Below are positions 25,466 through 34,410 of a stretch of 64,000 nt of DNA, piece after piece; positions within the stretch are counted from its first letter, which is position 1, and every line of letters begins with the position of its first letter. This stretch comes from Oribacterium asaccharolyticum ACB7 (GTDB lineage Bacteria > Bacillota > Clostridia > Lachnospirales > Lachnospiraceae). The DNA is taken from the NCBI RefSeq assembly GCF_000238075.1, contig NZ_JH414504.1, positions 602,886 through 666,885 of the forward strand, given 5' to 3'. Made by a program: the position numbers and the translations under genes. The notes under the pieces were generated by a model, which was given only the letters and a program-made list of their open reading frames with translations, made no database searches and was not told the DNA's origin.

Positions 25466-25978
25466 TTAATTTTCTATTATCTTTCTTAGTTTTATTAGGA
25501 TTCTGGCTTTGCGTTTGTTTACAACGCTCTGGGTTATGCCCAACCTCGCCCCGACTTCACGCTCGGAAAGTCCGTCAAAAAAGATTGCCTGTATCAGCTC
25601 CTGTTCACTATCCGACAGCAAAGGCAGGGCGGCTTTCAGCCTGTCCACCATGACCGCATTGACAACGGTTTCTGCAATGTCCACCGCTTCATCAGTGATA
25701 AAGTCCAGAGGATTCCCCTCGCTGTCCGTAAATCCGTCGAGAGATAGCAGTCTATTCTTTGTATCTAATTTTTGCAGATAACGCCACCGTTCCTTGTCAC
25801 GGTAGAAGTCTGTGTATTGCTCCCTCACGACTTCAAGCAGACAGCCTTGAATGGGGATAAACAGCTTGTCCATATAGGTCTGGTCGGATTCCCTGCAACG
25901 GCAGAACTCCGTGTAGGATAATTCCACATAGCCGCCACTTTCTCTGATATATACCTTTCTTGGTGCATATTTCACCAT
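25466..25978 (-). CDS. Sigma-70 family factor of the integrative element
   Basis: 170 aa from the ATG at 25978 (MVKYAPRKVYIRE), supported by TGGGAGGTATTT directly before it; a longer frame exists but has no ribosome binding site. The C-terminal LKAALPLLSDSEQELIQAIFFDGLSEREVGARLGITQSVVNKRK is a clear sigma region 4 helix-turn-helix. The N-terminal half (GGYVELSYTEFCRCRESDQTYMDKLFIPI) matches small sigma-like proteins of Tn916/Tn1549-type elements. Probably activates element genes. Confidence 0.82.
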   Translation of the reverse strand: MVKYAPRKVYIRESGGYVELSYTEFCRCRESDQTYMDKLFIPIQGCLLEVVREQYTDFYRDKERWRYLQKLDTKNRLLSLDGFTDSEGNPLDFITDEAVDIAETVVNAVMVDRLKAALPLLSDSEQELIQAIFFDGLSEREVGARLGITQSVVNKRKARILIKLRKIIEN

Positions 25979-26297
25979 AAATACCTCCCATCTGAATTTT
26001 TGAAATGTAAAAAATCCAGATGGAGAGGCGGAGAACGACACCGCATATCAGAAACAGCCCTACGGCACTTTCCAACAAAAATCGACAAAAGAAAAACCGC
26101 AAAGGCTCTGTGACCTTTACGGTTATAGGAAATAGTAATTCTATTGTATGGAGATTGTACTTCTACTTTCAAGGTGAGAAGTACCGTTGCACTGGCAGAA
26201 ATTTTTTTAACTGGTTTCCTGCCGTTCTCTGATATGCTATGTATTGATAAATTTTGCTTCGTATGAGCAGATAGATAACTGCCCGAAAAAAGGACAT

Positions 26298-26335
26298 AAA
26301 AAAATCCCTCCAAATTTAAAAACAAATTCAGAGGG
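26298..26335 (-). terminator. Terminator upstream of the sigma-like gene block
   Basis: CCCTC / GAGGG with an inner AATTTG/AAATTT pairing, followed by ATTTTTTT on the minus strand. It separates the tet(O) transcript from the sigma-factor block. Confidence 0.65.
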
Positions 26336-26413
26336 TAATTTAGGGTATAACAAAATAACCCACCCGAATATCGTTTTTTTTATTTGGTGAGTTTGTTCTT
26401 TCAAATACGAAAC

Positions 26414-26460
26414 AAAAAGAGCCGATGATTCGTGAATTGTTCCACAATTTCATCGGCTCT
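26414..26460 (-). terminator. Terminator after the Cys-rich KTR gene and tet(O)
   Basis: Perfect 11-bp stem AGAGCCGATGA / TCATCGGCTCT with an inner AATTGT/ACAATT, then TTTTTG on the minus strand, 5 bp after the KTR stop codon. Confidence 0.88.
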
Positions 26461-26465
26461 GCGTC

Positions 26466-26636
26466 TTAAGCGTCTGGCTCTTTGATGACAGTTATCTTCA
26501 AGTTGTCAACTTTAATCAATCTTTCTTGTCTGCATTTTGGACAATAAAGGGGATAATTCTCCAAAACAGTGTCCTTCCTAATTTTATTACGGGTTTTGCT
26601 CCCACAAACAGGACACAATATCCATTCGCATTTCAT
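26466..26636 (-). CDS. Cysteine-rich KTR-domain protein
   Basis: 56 aa, MKCEWILCPVCGSKTRNKIR then YPLYCPKCRQERLIKV: two C-x2-C pairs forming a zinc ribbon with the central KTR. This small protein is habitually found downstream of ribosomal-protection tet genes; its function is unknown. It starts 55 bp after the tet(O) stop and shares its terminator, so it is probably co-transcribed. Confidence 0.88.
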   Translation of the reverse strand: MKCEWILCPVCGSKTRNKIRKDTVLENYPLYCPKCRQERLIKVDNLKITVIKEPDA

Positions 26637-26690
26637 CATAATTAGTCTCTAATCCTTTCAAATCTCATTTTATATGACTTTTGCAAGCTG

Positions 26691-28610
26691 TTAAGCTAAC
26701 TTGTGGAACATATGCCGAACCTTATCTATACGGCTATTCGGGCGGCGGGGTTGGCAAATAAATTTACCAATAGCTGGCTGGTATCCTTTTAACTCTGTCA
26801 AGCAGACTCCCTGCCCATTTGTGAAATAAGTTAAATCGTTCCTGTATTCTTGAATACATCTAGCAGGGATTTCTCCTTTCAGAATGACCTCGTCATTCTT
26901 TATCTGAGTACTTACAATATCTGCACAATACCTTGGAGCATCATGATACGCCCGTGAGAGATATTCCTGCGGTGCATAAATTTCAAAGTGGAGATATGGC
27001 TCTAATAGTTCTGTCCCTGCTTTTTTTAAAGCCTGCTCCAATACGATAGGGGAAAGCAGCCGAAAGTCTGCGGGGGTACTTACAGGACTATAATACAATC
27101 CATATTCAAAACAGATTTTACAGTCTGTCACTTTCCATCCATACAGCCCCTGCTCGCAGCCATAAAGAACCCCCTCCATAACCGCATTTTGGAACGATTG
27201 ATTTAAATATCCAAGTGAAACTCTGCTTTCATACTGCACTCCGCTTCCAATAGGGAGCGGCTCTATGGACAACCCGACAGAAGCCCAGAAAGGATTTGGC
27301 GGGACTTCTATGTGGATGGTATATTCTGCTTTTCTAAGCGGTCTTTCCATATATATAACAGTAGGCTCTTTTATTTCTGCCTCCACATGATATTTTTCCT
27401 CAAGGATGGCACAAATGACTTCCATCTGCACATTCCCCAAAAAAGAAAGTATAATCTCATGCGTTGTAGTATCCACATAATATTTTAAAAGAGGGTCGCC
27501 ATCTGAAATTTCTGTAAGTGCCCCAAGCAATATTTCCCGCTGTTCAGATTTCTTTACTGCAATCGTTGTTTGGAGCATAGGGAGAGGATTTTCAATAAAT
27601 TTTCTCTGCGGCAACAGTATTTCGTTCCCCAAAATACTGTTTAGCTGCAAAACATCATTTGGTAAAATTACAATATCACCAGAGCAGGCTGTATCGGATG
27701 AATATAATTCACCGTTTGTCGGAACACACATCTCTGTGATTTTTATTTTCTCTTTTTCAGATATTCTAATAACATCCCTCAAATGCAATGTTCCGCTATA
27801 TATACGCACATAAACAAAACGCCGCCTTTTCTCTGAATATTCAATCTTAAAAACCTGCCCGCATAGTTCAGATTGACCTTCAGGCGTTGATGAATAAAAT
27901 TTACTGGCAATTACTTCTATAAGCTGCCGAATCCCCAGATTGTTTTTAGCGCTTCCGTGATAAACGGGAAATAACGTTCCGTTTTGGAATCTCCTGTTTT
28001 CTTCCTGTTCCAGTTCTGACATTTTAAACGGTTTCCCTGACATATATTTCTCTAATAGTTCATCGTTTCCCATAATTACCGCATCCCACTGTTCCATATC
28101 GTCATTGTCCGTTACATTTATATGGGGATGCTGCCCAACCTTTTGCTTCACTATAATTTCCGAAGAAAGCTTTGCTTTCATTTCCCGATATACCATTGGC
28201 AAATCAATCCCCTCTTGGTCAATTTTATTGATGAAAAAAATTGTCGGAATCTTCATTATCTGTAGTGCATGAAACAGTATACGGGTCTGTGCCTGTATGC
28301 CATCCTTTGCAGAAACTAATAATACTGCTCCGTCTAATACGGATAAAGAACGGTATACTTCCGCCAAAAAATCCATATGGCCTGGCGTATCTATAATGTT
28401 GACTTTTACATCCTCCCACTGAAAAGATGTCACTGCTGTCTGGATAGTGATTCCCCTTTGACGCTCCAAATTCATTGTATCTGTCCTTGTTGTGCCTTCA
28501 TCTACGCTCCCTAGTTCTGCAATTGCACCACTGGTATACAATAAACTTTCCGTTAATGTTGTCTTTCCTGCGTCAACGTGAGCCAGAATGCCTAAGTTAA
28601 TTATTTTCAT
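26691..28610 (-). CDS. tet(O): Tetracycline resistance ribosomal protection protein Tet(O)
   Basis: 639 aa, the exact family length. An EF-G-like GTPase that removes tetracycline from the ribosome. G1 AHVDAGKT at 10-17, DTPGHMDF for G3, NKID for G4. Sequence reads as tet(O) throughout ([20 protein letters not shown] at the start, [19 protein letters not shown] and RHMFHKLA at the end) rather than tet(W) or tet(M); I see no switch of allele type, though small mosaic segments cannot be excluded by eye. Preceded by a 270-nt leader with attenuator, and AGGAGGAAAATCAC before the ATG. It is the selectable cargo of the element. Confidence 0.97.
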   Translation of the reverse strand: MKIINLGILAHVDAGKTTLTESLLYTSGAIAELGSVDEGTTRTDTMNLERQRGITIQTAVTSFQWEDVKVNIIDTPGHMDFLAEVYRSLSVLDGAVLLVSAKDGIQAQTRILFHALQIMKIPTIFFINKIDQEGIDLPMVYREMKAKLSSEIIVKQKVGQHPHINVTDNDDMEQWDAVIMGNDELLEKYMSGKPFKMSELEQEENRRFQNGTLFPVYHGSAKNNLGIRQLIEVIASKFYSSTPEGQSELCGQVFKIEYSEKRRRFVYVRIYSGTLHLRDVIRISEKEKIKITEMCVPTNGELYSSDTACSGDIVILPNDVLQLNSILGNEILLPQRKFIENPLPMLQTTIAVKKSEQREILLGALTEISDGDPLLKYYVDTTTHEIILSFLGNVQMEVICAILEEKYHVEAEIKEPTVIYMERPLRKAEYTIHIEVPPNPFWASVGLSIEPLPIGSGVQYESRVSLGYLNQSFQNAVMEGVLYGCEQGLYGWKVTDCKICFEYGLYYSPVSTPADFRLLSPIVLEQALKKAGTELLEPYLHFEIYAPQEYLSRAYHDAPRYCADIVSTQIKNDEVILKGEIPARCIQEYRNDLTYFTNGQGVCLTELKGYQPAIGKFICQPRRPNSRIDKVRHMFHKLA

Positions 28611-28645
28611 GTGATTTTCCTCCTATCAACACCCAAAAAAGGGCA

Positions 28646-28682
28646 TAAAAATACCCAGTGATAAATACTCCTATCACTGGGT
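28646..28682 (-). terminator. Attenuator terminator in the tet(O) leader
   Basis: ACCCAGTGATA / TATCACTGGGT, perfect 11-bp stem with an 8-nt loop, then TATTTTTAT on the minus strand, 36 nt before the tet(O) start. Transcriptional attenuation is known for tet(M)/tet(O)-type genes. Confidence 0.88.
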
Positions 28683-28834
28683 AAATAACTCCAATAGCCC
28701 CAAAACACTTATATGTTTTCGGGCATATAAAATTACATGATAAAAGTATTCTTAAACTGGGTACAAAAAACTAAGCCCCATATTAAAAGTGAAACGGGAC
28801 TGCTACTTTTTGTTCCCACTATCAAATTGACAGT

Positions 28835-28858
28835 TTATTTAAGAATACCTTGCCGCAT
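28835..28858 (-). CDS. Leader peptide of the tet(O) attenuator (MRQGILK)
   Basis: Seven codons after AAGGAGTTAATAAAT, starting about 30 nt from the promoter. The codons GTATTCTTAAA are complementary to TTTAAGAATAC downstream at about 28743-28753, so ribosome position on the leader can decide whether that pairing forms. Tetracycline stalling would then favour read-through. Confidence 0.7.
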   Translation of the reverse strand: MRQGILK

Positions 28859-28890
28859 ATTTATTAACTCCTTGTATAATACTGAATCTA

Positions 28891-28919
28891 ATTATATTCC
28901 TTAACCCTTTATTTGTCAA
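28891..28919 (-). promoter_or_regulatory. tet(O) promoter
   Basis: TTGACA and TATAAT, both perfect consensus, separated by exactly 17 bp, ahead of the leader peptide. Confidence 0.92.
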
Positions 28920-28976
28920 GCTGACAAACTAAAGCAGAAAAAGCGGCAGGATTTCCCCCTGCCACTAATCATCTGT

Positions 28977-29351
28977 TTATGCAAAAATAATTTCCTTTTC
29001 CACAATCTCCCTCGCACAAGCCCTTATGTTATTGAGGCATCCTGTCCATTCTAAGGCGTTTTCTGCCTTTAGCTGTTCCGTTATGCCCTGTGCCTGTTTC
29101 ATACCCTCTATGAGCCTTTCAAAGCGTTCCTGTGCCTGTCTGTTGATGTCGGCAAGGTAGGCGTTTAGCCTGCCGCTTGTAAGAAGATTGGTGTATGTAA
29201 CTTTACGGTACTGTTTTAGATAATCTAAATGCCGTTGCCCCCAGATGCCTATTGCCTGTTCTTCTTCGGCGGGTACAGTTAAGCACGGTATCAAATAATC
29301 CCCTTGCCTTTCGTATTTGCCGCCCAGTTCCTCAAATAATGATTTTGCCAT
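28977..29351 (-). CDS. TnpV family transposon-encoded protein
   Basis: 124 aa. LFEELGGKYERQGDYLIPCLTVP and IGIWGQRHLDYLKQYRKVTYTNLLTSGRLNAYLADINRQAQERFE are the TnpV signature known from Tn4451. Function unknown. Its ATG lies inside the last codons of the relaxase gene (20-bp overlap), with GGAGGTAACAGACA before it that is also relaxase coding sequence. This is the probable right end of the tet(O)/serine-recombinase module. Confidence 0.9.
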   Translation of the reverse strand: MAKSLFEELGGKYERQGDYLIPCLTVPAEEEQAIGIWGQRHLDYLKQYRKVTYTNLLTSGRLNAYLADINRQAQERFERLIEGMKQAQGITEQLKAENALEWTGCLNNIRACAREIVEKEIIFA

Positions 29352-30843
29352 TGTCTGTTACCTCCACATTCTTTTTTATTTTGAATGTCCGCAAAATCCG
29401 TCCTACATCCTTTGTTCGAGAATGTGATTTTATTTCCCGACCTTTGTCAGATTCTCTTTTTATCTGCTGGAGAATGCTTTTCTTAGGCTCTTCCTTTCGT
29501 CCGAGATACTGATCGATATTTGTCTTAAGTAGCTCAAGTTCGCCACGCTTCTCCTGTAGCTTATCATGTTCTTCTGCAAGTTCTTTTTGTTTGTCGTGTA
29601 GACTCTTAGAATGCTGATTTAGTTTTTTAAAAATCGTCTTTCCATCGCCTCGTTTTAGTCCTTCCATTATTTCTTTCTTTAGATGCGGAAACTGTTTTAT
29701 AAAAATCTCAACTTCCGAATAAGCTTCCTTGTAAGCTTCTACATCCTTCTTATTCATCATCATATAGATTTTATCATTCGGATTTTTCCTATATCCATCG
29801 TAATGAGCTTTTTTATTGATGCAGATTTGAAGTTGTTTCGTAATTTCCTTGATTCGCTTCAATTCAAATTCCTTATCTCTAAACTCTTTCCTAAGTTGAT
29901 TCGCTCGGGATGGTAATCTCTTAATCTCAGATTCTAACTCCGTCATCGAATGAAAGCCCTTATCCCGAATTGCTATCATCGTACCGGCAGCGGTCGTCAT
30001 ATTATGTTTCGTAGCCCAACGCTCATATCCTCTGCTCTGTTTTGCTTTTTCGCTGTTCTTGATGTCGATGATATTGCCAAGCTCTTTCTCTTTATTCAGA
30101 ATCCTATCTTTAATCCGTTCTTCGGTATAATTGTCGCCAATCATCTTAGCTCTGGTAAATCTCTGTTGACCTTTCTTTCTAAAGGCAATGTGTTTACCGA
30201 ATTTTATCTCATATCCGTAGCTTTCCATCTTAGATAGAAAGTCTTGCCAGTTGACGGACTGCTTTATACTTCTGTCAATATCAAATTGAAGTCTCGACTT
30301 GTAGCTCCTACCTTTTTTATCCTCATTCCAATCATGCCAACTTACAAATTTTCTTCGCTTAATTTCGTTGATTTCCTTTTGTGTTTCCTGGTCGATGACA
30401 GATAAACCATGTTCCTTGCAAAGCTTGTCGCTCTGATTTCGAATATTCATATAAGAGCCATAGTAGGAATGATAAACCTTCCCCTCATCAACATCGATGG
30501 AATTAAAAATGATGTGATTATGGATATGGTCTTTATCGATATGCGTTGCCAAAACATACTCATATTTCCCGCCTAAAATCTTTTCACAAAGTTCGATTCC
30601 CACTTGATGTGCTTCTTCAAAGCTCACTTCTTCCGGCACGAAGGATTGGATCAGATGATGAGCCAAGGTCTTTGTTCTTGAGCCAAATTGCTTCTTTGTA
30701 AGTTCAAACTCTTTGTGAGCATTTTCTCTACTGCAAAGGTGGGTCGTAACATAGATTTCATGATCGGTTTTATCGCCATTGCAGATATAGTCTATCGCCT
30801 TTTTCAGCGTAGTCTTGATCGGATGTATCTTCGTAACCGCCAT
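29332..30843 (-). CDS. MOBP-type relaxase (mobilization nuclease)
   Basis: 503 aa. N-terminal relaxase domain: HPIKTTLKKAIDYICNGDKT with candidate nucleophile Y19, THLCS, and the metal-binding motif HIDKDHIHNH at 101-110, then QSDKLCKEHGLSVI. The C-terminal half is a long charged coiled coil (about 290-470). It nicks oriT and pilots the strand during transfer. ATG overlaps the MobC stop (TGATG), so the two are coupled. The last residues (EVTDNGKIII) coincide with the TnpV start, so the natural C-terminus may have been altered by insertion of the tet(O) module. Confidence 0.93.
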   Translation of the reverse strand: MAVTKIHPIKTTLKKAIDYICNGDKTDHEIYVTTHLCSRENAHKEFELTKKQFGSRTKTLAHHLIQSFVPEEVSFEEAHQVGIELCEKILGGKYEYVLATHIDKDHIHNHIIFNSIDVDEGKVYHSYYGSYMNIRNQSDKLCKEHGLSVIDQETQKEINEIKRRKFVSWHDWNEDKKGRSYKSRLQFDIDRSIKQSVNWQDFLSKMESYGYEIKFGKHIAFRKKGQQRFTRAKMIGDNYTEERIKDRILNKEKELGNIIDIKNSEKAKQSRGYERWATKHNMTTAAGTMIAIRDKGFHSMTELESEIKRLPSRANQLRKEFRDKEFELKRIKEITKQLQICINKKAHYDGYRKNPNDKIYMMMNKKDVEAYKEAYSEVEIFIKQFPHLKKEIMEGLKRGDGKTIFKKLNQHSKSLHDKQKELAEEHDKLQEKRGELELLKTNIDQYLGRKEEPKKSILQQIKRESDKGREIKSHSRTKDVGRILRTFKIKKNVEVTDNGKIII

Positions 30844-31223
30844 CAGCTGATTACCTCGTTGATGATATAATCCGAAACTTTTTCTCGAAATTCAGATAAA
30901 AATTGAAGCTCCCCTTGCAAGGCTTTCTTGATTCTCTCAATATCATCTTTGTAGATAATTCCTGTGCTGTTTAATGCCTTTGCTATCTGATTTAGGTTCG
31001 CTGAATTGCGACTGATAAGAGAAGAAAGCTCCCTCAGTTCTTTTCTAAACTCACCGGATATATCAATGCTGATGATTCTATTCTTGAAAATACTGTCTCG
31101 GTAAAACTCTCTCTTACTCTTAAAATTGGTCAATGCAAATCTTCGGTTAAGCTCATTCATATCTTCTTCATTCACCATAAAATGAACGGTGCAATTGTTT
31201 TTACGATTAACGCTCTTTGACAT
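30843..31223 (-). CDS. mobC: Mobilization protein MobC
   Basis: 126 aa. VHFMVNEEDMNELNRRFALTNFKSKREFYRDSI is a ribbon-helix-helix-like DNA-binding start, and LSSLISRNSANLNQIAKALNSTG is the MobC family signature. It binds near oriT and helps the relaxase melt the nic region. Upstream lies the candidate oriT, downstream the relaxase with stop/start overlap. AAAGGAGTGATGAAAC before the ATG. Confidence 0.9.
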   Translation of the reverse strand: MSKSVNRKNNCTVHFMVNEEDMNELNRRFALTNFKSKREFYRDSIFKNRIISIDISGEFRKELRELSSLISRNSANLNQIAKALNSTGIIYKDDIERIKKALQGELQFLSEFREKVSDYIINEVIS

Positions 31224-31275
31224 GTTTCATCACTCCTTTCTTTTTCGGGGTCTTAGGGTTCTCCCTAAAATTGGT

Positions 31276-31340
31276 TAAGCTGAATTCCCAGCTTACAAGC
31301 CTACTTTTTGGACTGTGGTCAAAAAGTATATGCTTGCTAT
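31276..31340. promoter_or_regulatory. Candidate oriT of the mobilizable element
   Basis: Upstream of mobC. TAAGCTG/CAGCTTA (31276-31295) is followed by a perfect 9-bp inverted repeat TACTTTTTG / CAAAAAGTA (31302-31328) and then TATGCTTGCTATC, the arrangement of inverted repeat plus nearby nic region seen in MOBP oriTs. The nic base cannot be fixed by eye. Confidence 0.55.
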
Positions 31341-31475
31341 CTCTCTGAACATACTCTTTCTATGAAAATAAGCTCTATTCTCTTATGACTATCACAGAAG
31401 AATAAGAGCATCCGTAGCCAAGAGGGAAAACGCTCATTCTGCCCAATTTCCGTTTTATAGAAGTTTGAAAGTTAT

Positions 31476-31526
31476 CGCTACCACTACCTCACTACCTTTG
31501 AAGTCGGTAGCAAAGTAGCGGTAGCG
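31476..31526. repeat. Nested CTACC/GGTAG inverted repeats
   Basis: Outer arms CGCTACCaCTAC and GTAGcGGTAGCG pair with one mismatch; an inner CTACC/GGTAG pairs within. The pentamer CTACC or GGTAG occurs six times within 51 bp. It lies just after the VapE gene and could be its replication origin (iterons) or a transcription stop without T-run. Confidence 0.6.
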
Positions 31527-31542
31527 GACTTTTCCAAAACTC

Positions 31543-32934
31543 TTAGAATGGTATCTCCGAGGCTTCTACTTCCACAAAGTCTGTGGTTATTGTCCTTTTG
31601 TAGAATTTTTTACTGACTCGAACCACTCCGTCAATCCTTACCTTCTTGCTCTTCACATTTGCTTCTAAGATCCATTCTCCTGCCATCTCATTTGCCATCA
31701 GTTCCGAAAAGACTTTTTCATTCGTTTCAGGGTACTTGCTTGTAAATTCTGCGGAACAAAGGAGATCCGGCGTATCGGATTCTGTCGTTTTCCATTCCAT
31801 AAAGTCCAGGAAGTTTTGGACATGTCTATTTTCACTTTTATGCGTTTGAATGACAAGGTTCAGATCATTTCTCAATTCTTTCGGTAAATAGAAATCGTGC
31901 AATTTGTTTTCGTAAAGATATACAGCTTCTGCAATGGCCCCTTCAAAGTCATTTCTTACCATTTCCGCATGTTCTTCTCTTGTGATAGTTTCCAAAACAG
32001 GAAATTTTTCAGGATCATACATGATCGGCACCTGTATTTTTTTCATATCCACTTTGACCGGCAAGTATCTTCGCTCTCCCGAAAAATCCCCAAGGAATGT
32101 CGCATCGTTTGTGGTCGCAATCAAGATACAAGTTCGTTTTACATCTCTTGAAAACCTCTCATACGGAAGTCTTACTGTGCTTGTCCTTGCAGAAATAAAG
32201 AGCTTCGCTTCATCGGCACTCTTTGCATTTCTAAGTGCCACAAATTCCTCCAGTTCTACTACGACTTTCCCCACCAAATTGCTGACTGCATCCTTGCCTT
32301 TGATGTTATTAAGCGAACAATACCATTCGGGGAACAGCGCCAGCTTTTCAATAAAGGATGTCTTTCCCACACCTTGACAACCTGTCAAAACCATTAGTTC
32401 ATCAAACTTACATCCCGGATGAAATACCCGTTTTACCATTCCGACCAAGATATGTTTCATTATCCAGGAATTCAGCTCGTTTTCTTCTGCTCCAAGATAT
32501 TTTGAAAGCAATTTTGAAATATGTTCCTTACCATCATAAGTCAAGGATTTCATATACATTGCAGGCAAATTTATGGTTCTTTTATGTGCAACAAAAGTGA
32601 TTGCATCTTCCATACGACTTTTGGAGTATTTGATGCCAAACTCTCTCTCGATTTCAACACCGAGGATATTCGTCATATGGTCATTCCATTTTCGAATTTC
32701 TAAATCCGAACTTTTTTCACCTCTCAGCCATCCATAAAACTGAATCGTCATGCTGCAAGTATCGAAAAATATATGACCGAATAAAATCTCTCTGCTCTTA
32801 CAAAGACAAGGATTTACTAACACAGTAATGAGATTGGTGGTTGTACTTTTGACTTGTCCTTTCTCCGTGATTTCAAGCTCACGATTCAAGTAGTCGTTAA
32901 GCTTCTCATCATCAAATGTAAGCCAGTTATTCAA
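31543..32934 (-). CDS. VapE-family helicase (element replication)
   Basis: 463 aa from a TTG start at 32934 (AGGAGGATATTCGC before it, start overlaps the primase stop); a longer ATG frame lies inside the primase gene. The VapE domain holds Walker A LTGCQGVGKTSFIEKL, Walker B VVELEEFVAL, and the sensor-like RTCILIATTNDATFL and GERRYLPVKVD. Such proteins replicate phage satellites and mobilizable elements together with a primase. Coupled directly to the primase gene. Confidence 0.9.
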   Translation of the reverse strand: MNNWLTFDDEKLNDYLNRELEITEKGQVKSTTTNLITVLVNPCLCKSREILFGHIFFDTCSMTIQFYGWLRGEKSSDLEIRKWNDHMTNILGVEIEREFGIKYSKSRMEDAITFVAHKRTINLPAMYMKSLTYDGKEHISKLLSKYLGAEENELNSWIMKHILVGMVKRVFHPGCKFDELMVLTGCQGVGKTSFIEKLALFPEWYCSLNNIKGKDAVSNLVGKVVVELEEFVALRNAKSADEAKLFISARTSTVRLPYERFSRDVKRTCILIATTNDATFLGDFSGERRYLPVKVDMKKIQVPIMYDPEKFPVLETITREEHAEMVRNDFEGAIAEAVYLYENKLHDFYLPKELRNDLNLVIQTHKSENRHVQNFLDFMEWKTTESDTPDLLCSAEFTSKYPETNEKVFSELMANEMAGEWILEANVKSKKVRIDGVVRVSKKFYKRTITTDFVEVEASEIPF

Positions 32935-33856
32935 GCGAATATCCTCCTTTTTTTCTGTGATAGTTATAATCCCAATATCTTTGATTGCCTCCTTGCAATG
33001 CTTTTCTAATACTTTCATCCAAATATCTAAGATAGCCCGCTTCTGTCCTTCTTTTGCTTTTATCTCTCATTCGATTCAGTGCAGATCTGAGGAAGATTTC
33101 TTTCATCATTTCTGCGTTTCCGTGCGTAAAGCTGTTTAGGAAAAGAAGAAGTGCAAAATCATCTTTGCTTGGATCGCCACTTGTATTTGAACCTTCAAAC
33201 AAAGCCTTTGCCCTAGCATTATGTCTGCACATTATTTCTATAACTTTGTTGCTATCCGGAACCCGGTCATCCATCACTTGATACTTTCTAATTGCTTCTT
33301 TGATACTGTCTTTCGGAGCAAATAATTTATAGTATTTATCCAGTTCTTTTTGTTTTTGCTCTACCGTTCTGACAGGCATACTCCCAAACCTTTGGATATT
33401 TCCTGTCATCGCAATGCACCTATTCTCCTGATACATCTCCACTTTTTCGATTTGATTATTGAAGTTTTTTGCAATCACACCTTTAGCAAAGATATGAACT
33501 CCTCTCCCGGATTGTGAGACTTCTCGATAGGGGTCATTGAAGTCATTTAGAAAATCTCCAAAGCTATCATCAACCCGATCTAAGTCAATACAAACAAATG
33601 GATCATCTTTGCTTAGTGCAAAAGACAATCCATCCGAGCCACTACTTTCTAAATTTTTAACCGCTGTTTCAAAATCCGTCCAATGCTTTCTATCGTTCCA
33701 ACCATCTGATTTTAATGTGATTGGGCTGATGGGTATTTTAGAAATTTTTTCTTTTCCCCACTTGTCTACTCTTACAATTCTCTTAAACCACAGCCATTGC
33801 TTATATTGCCTTAATTCAAGTGGAATATTTTGTAGATAGTTCTCCTTGTTTATCAT
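32927..33856 (-). CDS. PrimPol-type primase/polymerase domain protein
   Basis: 309 aa. QYKQWLWFKRIVR at the start, then KIPISPIT, the metal-binding FVCIDLDRVDD at about 91-101 and the VSQSGRGVHIFAKG motif, the pattern of archaeo-eukaryotic primase (NrS-1 polymerase-like) domains. The C-terminal helices (about 215-300) resemble the primase C-terminal domain. Synthesises primers for the adjacent VapE helicase. ATG after TAGGAGGTTACC. Confidence 0.85.
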   Translation of the reverse strand: MINKENYLQNIPLELRQYKQWLWFKRIVRVDKWGKEKISKIPISPITLKSDGWNDRKHWTDFETAVKNLESSGSDGLSFALSKDDPFVCIDLDRVDDSFGDFLNDFNDPYREVSQSGRGVHIFAKGVIAKNFNNQIEKVEMYQENRCIAMTGNIQRFGSMPVRTVEQKQKELDKYYKLFAPKDSIKEAIRKYQVMDDRVPDSNKVIEIMCRHNARAKALFEGSNTSGDPSKDDFALLLFLNSFTHGNAEMMKEIFLRSALNRMRDKSKRRTEAGYLRYLDESIRKALQGGNQRYWDYNYHRKKGGYSLE

Positions 33857-33963
33857 GGTAACCTCCTATAATTTTTATTGAGAACGGAAGTACAACCTGA
33901 TAAAATAATCTTGTCAGGGATGAAATACCAAGTTGTACTTTCATCTTGCCTTTGGTCTTTTGG

Positions 33964-34410
33964 CTAAAGGCTTTTTTTTAGTGCCGCTTCAATAATTTGA
34001 CTAATCATCACAAGTACATATTTGTCCTTTTCAGCCATATTCTCATAACCGTTTATCCTCCGAAGCTCCGCTAAAATGTTTTTCAGCTCCTTTTTACATT
34101 GATCGATCACATTCCTTGTTGCAACAACCTTTATCGGTGCATTCAATATTGCATCTGTCATATAGTCTTGTCTGTTTAACCCTGATAGTGCAATTTTACT
34201 GAATATGATTTCTCGATCCTTTTCGGTAGTTCTGAAAACTATTGTTGTCCGTCGCTTTCGGTTTTTATCAGACTTTACATGCTTATCTTTATCTTTTTGC
34301 TTTCTTTCTTCCTCAAGCTTTTCCCATTCCTCCTTCGTCATCAGCGTCTTGCCTTTTTTTGACTTGCGATTAACCGCTTCATCATAGCTTGGAAATTTCG
34401 GTGCTTTCAC
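33964..34410 (-). CDS. MobC-like DNA-binding accessory protein
   Basis: 148 aa. Very basic N-terminal half (EEERKQKDKDKHVKSDKNRKRR) then TTIVFRTTEKDREIIFSKIALSGLNRQDYMTDAIL, a ribbon-helix-helix/MobC-like arrangement, and helical IDQCKKELKNILAELRRING at the end. It overlaps the integrase end by 29 bp. Probably binds element DNA for transfer or replication control. Family less certain than the other MobC. Confidence 0.65.
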   Translation of the reverse strand: MKAPKFPSYDEAVNRKSKKGKTLMTKEEWEKLEEERKQKDKDKHVKSDKNRKRRTTIVFRTTEKDREIIFSKIALSGLNRQDYMTDAILNAPIKVVATRNVIDQCKKELKNILAELRRINGYENMAEKDKYVLVMISQIIEAALKKSL

